Positions 8,071-14,035 of a DNA stretch of 16,732 bases are shown here, piece by piece. This stretch comes from Methanosarcinaceae archaeon (lineage in GTDB: Archaea > Halobacteriota > Methanosarcinia > Methanosarcinales > Methanosarcinaceae). Location of the stretch: the NCBI GenBank assembly GCA_030609665.1, contig JAUWBW010000009.1, forward strand, positions 1 through 16,732, given 5' to 3'. Both the position numbers and the translations under genes were made by a program. Under the pieces are notes generated by a model. The model had not been told where the DNA came from and did no database searches. It saw only the letters and a list, made by a program, of their open reading frames with translations. The first letter of the stretch is position 1; each line of letters begins with the position of its first letter.

Positions 8071-8310
8071 CTAATATTGTGCAACCAGTTCCAATTCGGC
8101 GGAAGGAAGGATATTTTTCGTATGAACATGATACACTTCCTCATTCTCATACACAACAACATCTTCGATCATTGAGCCGTGCGTTCCTATCATTTCAAGC
8201 AGTGTACCCACTTCTTCAATAGCAGGTTCGCGCGAAGTGCTCATCTCAAACAGATCTGTCAGAACAGCGATTGTATTTCTTTTTATGTGGGGTGGGGTAA
8301 TGCGGGTCAT
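8071..8310 (-). CDS. Small conserved-looking protein downstream of feoB, function unknown
   Basis: I do not recognise this 79-residue protein. It is acidic, soluble and without membrane segments; its C-terminal half alternates short strands (IEDVVVYENEEVYHVHT) and includes two His in YHVH and the run GTHGSM. The start is ATG 8310. There is no Shine-Dalgarno, but a TATATATAT stretch at 8333-8341 is centred about 27 nt upstream, as expected for a leaderless transcript. It lies 75 bp beyond the feoB stop on the same strand, so it may be read through from feoB as well as from its own promoter. It converges with the ATPase gene on the other side, 22 bp apart. A link to iron uptake is suggested only by position. 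The sensible codon structure and the promoter spacing make it likely to be a real gene. Confidence 0.7.
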   Translation of the reverse strand: MTRITPPHIKRNTIAVLTDLFEMSTSREPAIEEVGTLLEMIGTHGSMIEDVVVYENEEVYHVHTKNILPSAELELVAQY

Positions 8311-8332
8311 TAGTGTTAAATTTGTGACGGCG

Positions 8333-8341
8333 ATATATATA
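8333..8341 (-). promoter_or_regulatory. TATA box of the 79-residue protein gene (leaderless promoter)
   Basis: The alternating AT run (ATATATATA on the plus strand) is centred 27 nt from ATG 8310, the standard distance from an archaeal TATA box to the transcription start. Transcription would begin at or within a base or two of the start codon. Confidence 0.6.
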
Positions 8342-8349
8342 CCTTCCCA

Positions 8350-8365
8350 TTCGTGTCCACACGAA
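8350..8365. repeat. 16-bp perfect palindromic site TTCGTGT-N2-ACACGAA
   Basis: TTCGTGT at 8350-8356 and ACACGAA at 8359-8365 are perfect inverted copies around CC. The site ends about 9 bp upstream of the TATA box of the 79-residue gene and lies about 20 bp after the feoB stop codon. A regulator operator fits best; a feoB terminator hairpin is less likely because the loop is very small and no T-run follows. Confidence 0.55.
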
Positions 8366-8385
8366 CAACAACTATTGTATATTTT

Positions 8386-10365
8386 TTATGTTAGCATGGG
8401 TGCAATATAATTGATGAACATACCAACAACAAGAGCAAGTGTTATTGTGAACATTGATATCCATGCGGTATCCTTCCATCCAAGTTCGTGTTTGAGTATT
8501 GCAATGGTTGCAACACATGGGATATAGATGGTCGTAACTACAGCAAACACATACATCTGCAAAGGTGTCAGCACTAATGCAAAATTGGCAGTACCAGCCA
8601 GAACTGCAAGCACTTCAAGAGCCATCTCCTTTCGCAGGATGCCAAAAACAAGCGCGGTCGTTGCAAATGCAGGAAGCCCGAGCAAACCTACAGATATTGG
8701 ACCGACTGCGTTCTCGAACGTATCAAGTATCCCGACCGCATCAGCAGCACCAAGAAGTGCACTGCCCGCGATCAACATCGGGAATGCTACGTAAACGAAT
8801 TCACGCATCCTCAGCCATGTTTTTTGCAGTGTTGCTATTGGATCGGGGTTGCGGAGCGGTGCCATCTCCATGATAAAACCTGTTCTTTCGCCCGGCAATC
8901 CTTTCCCAAGTATCCATCCTGTGGAAAAGATGATCACAAGTTCCAGAACATAGATCGATATTGCTGCCCAGTATCCGACAAACGTTCCCACAAGTCCGAG
9001 AATAATGACCGTTCTCGCAGAACAAGGAGTAAGCGCGATCAAAAGCGATGCGATCCTGCGCTCGCGCATGGTATTCAGGGCGCGCGTGGACATGATCGCA
9101 GGTACGTTGCAGCCATATCCGAGTATTAGCGGTATTATGGCCCTGCCGTGAAGACCGACCTTATGTGTCAGCGTATCCAGCAAAAAAGCCGCTCTGGTAA
9201 GGTATCCCGAGTCCTCGAATATGGATAGGATGACGTAGAACACTGCGATGTATGGAATAGCGATCGCAAAACCTGCCTCGATCCCAAGCAGTGCATAGAT
9301 GAGTACGCTTTGCAGGACAGGATGCATTCCTGCTGTTAATTCTCGCGCAGGTTGCACCAGATACATTTCAAACAGGCTTACAATTCCCTCTTCCAAAAAT
9401 CCGCCAACATAGAATACGATTGCGAACGTTAGCAGAAGTGCGGCAACAAGAGCCGTGATCCCCATATACTGGGATGTAAGTATTCTGTCGATCCTATCTT
9501 TAAGGGTTTTTCTGCGTTCAGACTTTGATACGACGCTGTCAACGATGTGTCCTGCCTCACCAAAGATATCGCGCGCGATCGTGTCGTAGATCGACATCTC
9601 ATGTGCTTGTTCGATCTCTTTTGTTATTGATGATGAGACTTCAAGTAACTGTTTTGCATCTTCTTTTGAGCAACATGCATTGACGAATTCCATATCATTT
9701 TGGAGTGCTCGTATCTTGACACCACGATCGATATCAGGGGACATTTCGTCAAGATGGTCAAGGGAATTTCGGATATGTCCGTCGTAATGTATCTTGATGC
9801 GTTTATCGCCTGCAGTTTCTTTCAATGCTTCACGTATGGTGTCGTCAAGTCCCACTCCTTTTATGGCAACAGTCGGTATGACTGGAACGCCAAGGATATT
9901 TGAAAGTGTTTGAACATCTATTGAGATTCCCATCTCCTCTGCGGCATCCATCTGGTTTAGAGCCACAACTACCGGAATATTGAGTTCAAGAAGTTGCAAT
10001 GTAAGGTAGAGGTTACGCTCAAGGCGTGTGGCATCAAGTACATTCACAATGGCATCCGGCTTTTCTTTTAGGAGGTATCGTTTGGATACCTTTTCATCTT
10101 CGGTTGCCGCACCAAGTGAATAGATGCCGGGTAGGTCAACTACATCAACGGTTTTTTTTCCGATCTTGATGCTTCCATGTGTAAGTTCAACTGTTGTTCC
10201 GGGGTAGTTTGATATGTCTACTCCGACACCTGTAAGGCGTGAGAAAAAGGCACTTTTTCCGACACTCGGGTTGCCAATAAATGCAATGGTTGTAACATGT
10301 TTAGGGTCAGCAGTTTTGTTGTTGTCTGTATCAGTGTCACAGCATGAGGTTTTAATTGCTACCAC
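8386..10365 (-). CDS. feoB: FeoB, ferrous iron transporter with N-terminal GTPase domain
   Basis: FeoB is the membrane permease for Fe(II), with a cytoplasmic G domain controlling transport. In the 659-residue product, G1 GNPSVGKS is at 31-38, the switch I Thr in YPGTT at 54-58, G3 DLPG at 77-80 and G4 NQMD at 137-140. A helical GDI-like spacer runs to about 300, and then come multiple membrane segments (first at about 302-320). The conserved gate motif GYGCNVPA is at 416-423 and PCSAR at 447-451. The start is GTG 10365, which overlaps the end of the upstream repressor gene by 14 bp; GGAG lies only 2 nt before the GTG, so coupling to the upstream gene probably helps initiation. The short N-terminal tail before the G domain holds adjacent cysteines (TSCCD, residues 7-10). 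FeoA is not a separate gene here but is fused to the neighbouring repressor. Confidence 0.97.
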   Translation of the reverse strand: MVAIKTSCCDTDTDNNKTADPKHVTTIAFIGNPSVGKSAFFSRLTGVGVDISNYPGTTVELTHGSIKIGKKTVDVVDLPGIYSLGAATEDEKVSKRYLLKEKPDAIVNVLDATRLERNLYLTLQLLELNIPVVVALNQMDAAEEMGISIDVQTLSNILGVPVIPTVAIKGVGLDDTIREALKETAGDKRIKIHYDGHIRNSLDHLDEMSPDIDRGVKIRALQNDMEFVNACCSKEDAKQLLEVSSSITKEIEQAHEMSIYDTIARDIFGEAGHIVDSVVSKSERRKTLKDRIDRILTSQYMGITALVAALLLTFAIVFYVGGFLEEGIVSLFEMYLVQPARELTAGMHPVLQSVLIYALLGIEAGFAIAIPYIAVFYVILSIFEDSGYLTRAAFLLDTLTHKVGLHGRAIIPLILGYGCNVPAIMSTRALNTMRERRIASLLIALTPCSARTVIILGLVGTFVGYWAAISIYVLELVIIFSTGWILGKGLPGERTGFIMEMAPLRNPDPIATLQKTWLRMREFVYVAFPMLIAGSALLGAADAVGILDTFENAVGPISVGLLGLPAFATTALVFGILRKEMALEVLAVLAGTANFALVLTPLQMYVFAVVTTIYIPCVATIAILKHELGWKDTAWISMFTITLALVVGMFINYIAPMLT

Positions 10366-11044
10366 GTCTCCTAAGTCGTCTGTGTTTTATACCATCCGGG
10401 TTTACGTATATCTTGCTTGCAATGTCATTACCGAGCGCGATCTCGGTGCCGAGTGTAAGTATTGATATGGAGCCCTGTTTCTGTTTTCGTTTAATGGTAA
10501 CCTCTTCACCAACGATCAATCCAAGTGATGTCAATCTTTCTTTTGTATCGGATGGCAGTGTCATCATGTTAACAATTCCGCGTTCTCCTTCTTTCATTTC
10601 GGATAGGAGAATATGATTTTTCTTTGATGTGACACAGCATTCTCCTTCATCGATCGGGTTGCCGTCAGGACATAGGTTAGGGTGCCCGATATAGGTACAG
10701 ATACGCTCAAGAACCATGTCAGATACGGCATGTTCGAGTTCGCATGCCTCGCTGTGGGCGACCTTTGTGTCCACATCCAGCACATCAACAAGGAATTTTT
10801 CAAGCACCTGATGTTTTCGTTTAATTCTGGCTGCTTCCAGCGCGCCTTTTTCCGTAAATTCCACTCCATAATAGGGTTTGTATTCCACAAATCCCTTATC
10901 TGAGAGTTTCTGAACCATTTCAGTAACACTGGGCTGAGATACGTTCAGTTCGTCCGCTATCTGCTTTGTCTTGGCAGGTGCATTGTTCTTCTTTATGAGG
11001 TACAGGATCGTTTCGAGATATTCTTCAATACGTTCTGCTTGCAT
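10352..11044 (-). CDS. DtxR/MntR-family metal-dependent repressor with C-terminal FeoA domain
   Basis: This is a predicted Fe(II)- or Mn(II)-sensing transcriptional repressor of the feo genes. Counting from GTG 11053, the N-terminal winged helix is at about 5-75 (KTKQIADELNVSQPSVTEMV is the recognition helix region). The dimerisation domain at about 76-140 carries the metal-ligand cluster HSEACELEH and the family run NLCPDGNPI. A FeoA/SH3-like domain spans about 152-217 (KERLTSLGLIVGEEVTIKRK, then GTEIALGNDIASKIYV). The very C-terminus is basic (KHRRLRRR). ATG 11044 was chosen because GTGA precedes it by 5 nt; GTG 11053 adds three residues. The gene overlaps feoB by 14 bp, a tight operon. A TTAGG-CAAA-CCTAA operator in its own promoter implies autoregulation together with feoB. 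Family and domain fusion are clear; the metal is inferred from feoB. Confidence 0.93.
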   Translation of the reverse strand: MQAERIEEYLETILYLIKKNNAPAKTKQIADELNVSQPSVTEMVQKLSDKGFVEYKPYYGVEFTEKGALEAARIKRKHQVLEKFLVDVLDVDTKVAHSEACELEHAVSDMVLERICTYIGHPNLCPDGNPIDEGECCVTSKKNHILLSEMKEGERGIVNMMTLPSDTKERLTSLGLIVGEEVTIKRKQKQGSISILTLGTEIALGNDIASKIYVNPDGIKHRRLRRRGSN

Positions 11045-11077
11045 GGTGTTCACGTTGTTATGTTTGAGTAGGTCTCA

Positions 11078-11091
11078 TTAGGCAAACCTAA
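11078..11091. promoter_or_regulatory. DtxR-type operator, TTAGG-N4-CCTAA
   Basis: TTAGGCAAACCTAA is a perfect 5-bp inverted repeat around 4 bp. The minus-strand reading, TTAGGTTTGCCTAA, closely follows the classical DtxR/IdeR box TTAGGTTAGCCTAA. It lies immediately downstream of the TATA box and about 35 bp before the repressor start, so a bound repressor would block initiation. A further partial TAGG half at 11097-11100 may extend the site. Confidence 0.75.
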
Positions 11092-11098
11092 ATATATA
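11092..11098 (-). promoter_or_regulatory. TATA box of the dtxR-feoA/feoB operon
   Basis: The plus strand reads AATATATAGG here (TATATATT on the minus strand). Counting 26-27 nt puts the transcript start near 11069, leaving a leader of about 25 nt with GTGA before ATG 11044. Confidence 0.6.
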
Positions 11099-11100
11099 GG

Positions 11101-11395
11101 CTTTGGTTGGTGGGTTGGCGCGCAGCCGACGCATTTCACACCCGGCGCGCGTCCGGCTATTTGCGCTTTGGGCGAGCGCGGCAATAGTTTTATTGTTGCT
11201 CTTGCAATAAAGGGTATATACGAACACAGAGGGAGATTTTAAGGCTGTGGAAAAGATATCTCTGTGGCAAAAAGTTATAAAAAACGGACACGGTTTGGCA
11301 TACAAACTCATGTCATGGTATTTTTTCATAGTATATATTTTATAAATATATAGTGCGAGTTAATCCGAGCATAGCGAGGATTTTCTCGGTCCGGG
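11101..11395. other. Gene-free region with GC-rich hairpins and an AT palindrome
   Basis: No convincing gene lies here. The first 110 bp are unusually rich in G and C and hold consecutive inverted repeats, listed separately. A TATA-like GTATATA is at 11214-11220 on the plus strand. A CACAGAG/CTCTGTG pair lies at about 11225-11231 and 11260-11266. A 9-bp AT palindrome TATATATTT/AAATATATA is at 11332-11340 and 11344-11352, and CCGAG/CTCGG arms are within 11360-11390. An 83-codon open frame across the dtxR operator on the minus strand is not credible as a protein. Confidence 0.5.
11117..11195. repeat. Series of GC-rich inverted repeats (possible structured RNA)
   Basis: Three stem-forming pairs follow each other: AGCCGACGC at 11124-11132 with GCGTCCGGCT at 11149-11158 (one bulged base), TTGCGCT at 11161-11167 with AGCGCGGCAA at 11175-11184 (two bulged bases), and CAATA at 11182-11186 with TATTG at 11191-11195. 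GGCGCGC also occurs twice, at 11117-11123 and 11144-11150. The GC content contrasts with the AT-rich surroundings. Whether it is transcribed cannot be seen. Confidence 0.4.
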
Positions 11396-11503
11396 TTAGA
11401 GCCTTAGTTTGCCATATATCTTTTTAGCTTCCCTAAACATCTCAATTAAATCGACAGCGCCCTCCCCATCTAATACTAATCCCAAATCAATCGGTTTAGC
11501 CAT
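11396..11503 (-). CDS. Probable 35-residue small protein
   Basis: A short reading frame starts at ATG 11503 and ends at TAA 11396. The product begins MAKPIDLGLVLDGEGAVDLI and ends EAKKIYGKLRL, a believable small amphipathic protein. GAGGT lies 8 nt upstream at 11512-11516, and a TATATAT run at 11541-11547 lies about 27 nt before a transcript start close to that ribosome site. The combination of TATA box, ribosome site, ATG and stop is unlikely to be an accident in a non-coding gap. I do not recognise a family with confidence. The opening resembles small archaeal antitoxin-like proteins from memory, and the abrupt join to EAKKIY could mean an internally shortened remnant; this is low-confidence inference. 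Confidence 0.5.
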   Translation of the reverse strand: MAKPIDLGLVLDGEGAVDLIEMFREAKKIYGKLRL

Positions 11504-11591
11504 TTTTTAGTACCTCACAGCATATGTCAGTGTGCAATAGTATATATCAATGTTTGTTATTGCCACCAATTCGCTCACAAATCAATAAACA

Positions 11592-11597
11592 TTAAAT
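11592..11597 (+). promoter_or_regulatory. TATA-like box of the Obg-type GTPase gene
   Basis: TTAAAT is centred about 26 nt before ATG 11621. No Shine-Dalgarno precedes that ATG, which fits a leaderless transcript. Confidence 0.4.
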
Positions 11598-11620
11598 GCA
11601 ACAACGATATTTACTAAATC

Positions 11621-12802
11621 ATGTCAATGACCATAGGCCTTGCAGGCAAACCAAATTCAGGCAAATCCACATTTTTCAAAGCCGCGACCATGGCTGATGT
11701 GGAGATTGCAAACTACCCATTCACAACAATAAACGCCAACCGTGGTGTGGCATACATACGCACTGATTGCCCGTGTACAGAAAAGGACAAAAGATGTGGC
11801 AATTGTGACGATGGAATTCGTTTTGTGCCCATCGAGATAATCGATGTGGCAGGGCTTGTACCTGATGCGCACACAGGACGCGGGCTTGGGAATACGTTTC
11901 TCGATGAACTGCGGCAGGCACAGGCGATCATCCATGTGATCGATGCTTCGGGTGGCACGGATATCGAAGGCAATCCCGTTGATATCGGAAGTCATGATCC
12001 ACTCGACGATGTCGATTTTTTGAACCATGAGATCACAATGTGGATGGTCGGGATACTGAAACGCAACTGGACAAAACTGTCCCGAAAGATACAGGCAGAA
12101 GGACTTCAACTTGAGCATGTGATAGCAGACCAACTTGCAGGCGCAGGCGTGGACGATGAACAGGTTCACACTGCACAGAGGAACTGCAACCTCTTGACAG
12201 ATCATGTGAAATGGACAGATGACGATCTTGTCATACTCTGTGACGCAATTCGTGAGATCAGTAAACCAATGATCATTGCAGCGAACAAGGCTGATGTTGC
12301 GCCGAAGGAGAACATTGACAATCTCACAGGGCTTGACATGATAGTAGTGCCAACAAGTGCAGCAGCAGAATTTGCACTGAAGTCAGCAGCGAAAGGCGGT
12401 GCAATATCATACGTCCCCGGGGATTCGGATTTTACAATAGTCTCTGATAAACTGTCAGATGCACAGAAGGCAGGTCTTGAAAGCGTGCGCGCACTCATCA
12501 AGGACAACGATGGCAGCGGAATACAAAAATGCATCAACAAGTCTGTGTTCGAACTTCTCGACCTTATTGTCGTGTATCCTGTTGAAGACGAAGGAAAATG
12601 GATCGATAAGAATGACCGCATGTTGCCGGATGCATTCCTCATGAAAAAAGGTTCAAACGCACACGATCTTGCATACATGGTACATTCGGATATCGGCGAC
12701 CGGTTCTTGTATGCTGTGGATGGCCGGACTAAAATGCGCCTTGGTGAAAAACACGAACTTAACGATGGCGATGTTATCAAGATCATGTCCACTGCCAAAT
12801 AG
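11621..12802 (+). CDS. Archaeal Obg/YchF-related GTPase with C-terminal TGS domain (PH0525 type)
   Basis: This is a P-loop GTPase of the translation-factor-related Obg group; the cellular role is probably ribosome- or RNA-linked but is not defined. G1 GKPNSGKS is at residues 9-16, the switch region NYPFTT at 31-36, G3 DVAG at 75-78, G4 NKAD at 222-225 and G5 TSA at 245-247. The helical middle spans about 130-210. A TGS domain fills about 315-391 (AFLMKKGSNAHDLAYMVHSD, then HELNDGDVIKIMS). The intact NKAD points to GTP, unlike bacterial YchF, where the altered G4 favours ATP. Four cysteines in DCPCTEKDKRCGNC (49-62) could bind zinc. The 393-residue length fits the archaeal family. ATG 11621 is the first of two nearby starts (the other is 11627). 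The cis-prenyltransferase-like gene follows after 24 bp. Confidence 0.92.
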   Translation: MSMTIGLAGKPNSGKSTFFKAATMADVEIANYPFTTINANRGVAYIRTDCPCTEKDKRCGNCDDGIRFVPIEIIDVAGLVPDAHTGRGLGNTFLDELRQAQAIIHVIDASGGTDIEGNPVDIGSHDPLDDVDFLNHEITMWMVGILKRNWTKLSRKIQAEGLQLEHVIADQLAGAGVDDEQVHTAQRNCNLLTDHVKWTDDDLVILCDAIREISKPMIIAANKADVAPKENIDNLTGLDMIVVPTSAAAEFALKSAAKGGAISYVPGDSDFTIVSDKLSDAQKAGLESVRALIKDNDGSGIQKCINKSVFELLDLIVVYPVEDEGKWIDKNDRMLPDAFLMKKGSNAHDLAYMVHSDIGDRFLYAVDGRTKMRLGEKHELNDGDVIKIMSTAK

Positions 12803-12826
12803 GACTTTTGCATTTTCAAGGTCAGT

Positions 12827-13492
12827 ATGAATATGATCACAGCACTCTATGAGAAGTACCTATCAGACCAGATCGCAAAAGTACCCAGCGGCATTCCGAA
12901 ACATGTGACACTTGTGCTTGCAGAAAGCGACCTGCTGAATTCTGATAGCATATCAAAATTGAGATCATTTATAGCATGGTGTAAAAAACTTGGAATAAAC
13001 ATCATTAGCATCCATATTGACATACTTGATGTAGACCAGAACCTAAAAAATGAAATGGTCATGAACCTGATCGAACGGTTGCAGACAGTTTTTACAAAAC
13101 TCCCGAACGATGTTGGTTTTGAGATATATGATGAACACGGGGAGCTGAATGAAAAACGTGGCGGAGAAAACCCCCGTGTCTATCTTTTTGTAGGTTTCAG
13201 TGGCAGGGATGAGATCACAAAAGCAGTGCGGTCTTTGTTGCAGGACGTCAAGTCCGGCAAGATCACGCCGGATGCTATCGATGAGAGTGTGATCGAATCA
13301 CACCTGATGGTCAGGCACGAACCCGATATTGTCATTCGTGCAGGCGGAAAACACCTGTCCGATTTTTTGATCTGGCAGTCGGTGTATTCTGAACTTTACT
13401 TTACAGATGTGAATTGGTGTAATGTCAGGAATATCGACCTGCTACGGATAATACGTGATTTCCAGAAACGGCAACGCAGATTTGGGAAATAA
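12827..13492 (+). CDS. Cis-prenyltransferase (UppS-family) homologue lacking the catalytic N-terminal motif
   Basis: The 221-residue protein matches the undecaprenyl-diphosphate-synthase family in its C-terminal half: GFSGRDEI at 123-130 for the usual NYGGRxDI, PDIVIRAGGKHLSDFLIWQS at 166-185, YSELYFTDVNW at 187-197 and the closing RRFG at 217-220. In the N-terminal half IPKHVTLVLAESDLLN (23-38) stands where catalytic members have the P-x-H-(I/V) strand followed by DGNGRWA, so the catalytic Asp and the phosphate-binding residues are absent and about a dozen residues are missing. This is the pattern of non-catalytic partner subunits (NgBR/Nus1-like). Heteromeric cis-prenyltransferases making glycosyl-carrier lipids are known in Methanosarcina, from memory. 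ATG 12827 has AGGT just upstream. It follows the GTPase gene by 24 bp and converges on the acetyltransferase gene. Confidence 0.85.
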   Translation: MNMITALYEKYLSDQIAKVPSGIPKHVTLVLAESDLLNSDSISKLRSFIAWCKKLGINIISIHIDILDVDQNLKNEMVMNLIERLQTVFTKLPNDVGFEIYDEHGELNEKRGGENPRVYLFVGFSGRDEITKAVRSLLQDVKSGKITPDAIDESVIESHLMVRHEPDIVIRAGGKHLSDFLIWQSVYSELYFTDVNWCNVRNIDLLRIIRDFQKRQRRFGK

Positions 13493-13507
13493 AGAGCATA
13501 TTTTGGA

Positions 13508-13927
13508 TCAAATATCCCTGTACATAGCGACCGCATTATCATCAATGTAATAACCCGGTACAATTCCCATTATCTCAAATCCGTTTTTGAGGTAGAACAT
13601 CTGTACATTGCGGTTCTTTTCCCGTACCTCAAGAGTAAACATATTTGCGCCATAAATTTTACCAAAATTGATACACCAGTCAAGGAGTGTAGTACCGATT
13701 CCGCACCGCACATATTTCGGGTGCACCGCAATGCTCCCCAAATGTACTCTAGAATCGATAATGTCCACGATAACATACCCTTTTATGATGCCATCCTGCT
13801 CATACAATACAAACCCGGGACTTCCCAGATGTGACTTGAACATAAACCGAGGCCATGGGACACTAAATGACAGGTTTTCAATATCCACAATTTCGGATAG
13901 GTCAGATTCGGCAACATTTCGTATCAT
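13508..13927 (-). CDS. rimI: GNAT N-acetyltransferase, RimI/ArdA-type N-terminal protein acetyltransferase
   Basis: The 139-residue protein is a GNAT-fold enzyme that transfers acetyl from acetyl-CoA, most likely to protein N-termini, as archaeal RimI-like enzymes do. The start IENLSFSVPWP (16-26) matches the RimI ENxxFxxPW signature. The acetyl-CoA-binding loop VRCGIGTTLL is at 73-82, with the R-x-G-x-G/A pattern. LEVREKNRNVQMFYLKNGFE (99-118) is the conserved strand 5/helix region, and GYYIDDNAVAMYRD closes with the YY and M of the family. ATG 13927 has GAGG 5 nt upstream. The gene converges with the prenyltransferase-like gene (15 bp apart) and is divergent from the zinc-ribbon gene. RimI-like is secure; whether it acts on ribosomal protein S18 or broadly is not. 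Confidence 0.88.
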   Translation of the reverse strand: MIRNVAESDLSEIVDIENLSFSVPWPRFMFKSHLGSPGFVLYEQDGIIKGYVIVDIIDSRVHLGSIAVHPKYVRCGIGTTLLDWCINFGKIYGANMFTLEVREKNRNVQMFYLKNGFEIMGIVPGYYIDDNAVAMYRDI

Positions 13928-14005
13928 AAAGCCTCATTTGGTCCAATTTTCATCCTGGCTTGTGCCTGCAATTTTAGAATCATGGAACCATTGTTTGACA
14001 GGTTA

Positions 14006-14011
14006 TTTATA
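14006..14011 (+). promoter_or_regulatory. TATA box of the zinc-ribbon protein gene
   Basis: TTTATA is centred about 28 nt before ATG 14036, and no Shine-Dalgarno is seen (GGAATTAAACAATG), so the transcript is probably leaderless. Confidence 0.55.
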
Positions 14012-14035
14012 CGTAATCGGCTATGGAATTAAACA

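Noticed and set aside
8350..8365. Intrinsic terminator of feoB
   Set aside because: The perfect arms leave only a 2-nt loop and no T-run follows in the feoB direction; an operator is the better reading.
11117..11195. tRNA or rRNA fragment
   Set aside because: No T-loop GTTCRANNC, no cloverleaf spacing and no recognisable rRNA segment were found by eye.
11078..11329. An 83-codon open frame on the minus strand in the gap upstream of the repressor gene
   Set aside because: It would run through the TATA box and operator, its composition is not protein-like, and no ribosome site precedes it.
11657..12205. A 182-codon open frame on the minus strand, Cys- and His-rich
   Set aside because: It is antisense to the GTPase G domain; its Cys/His content comes from reversed Ala/Met codons, and it has no spaced metal motif.
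12202..12840. A 212-codon open frame on the minus strand
   Set aside because: It is antisense to the well-supported GTPase gene and has no family features.
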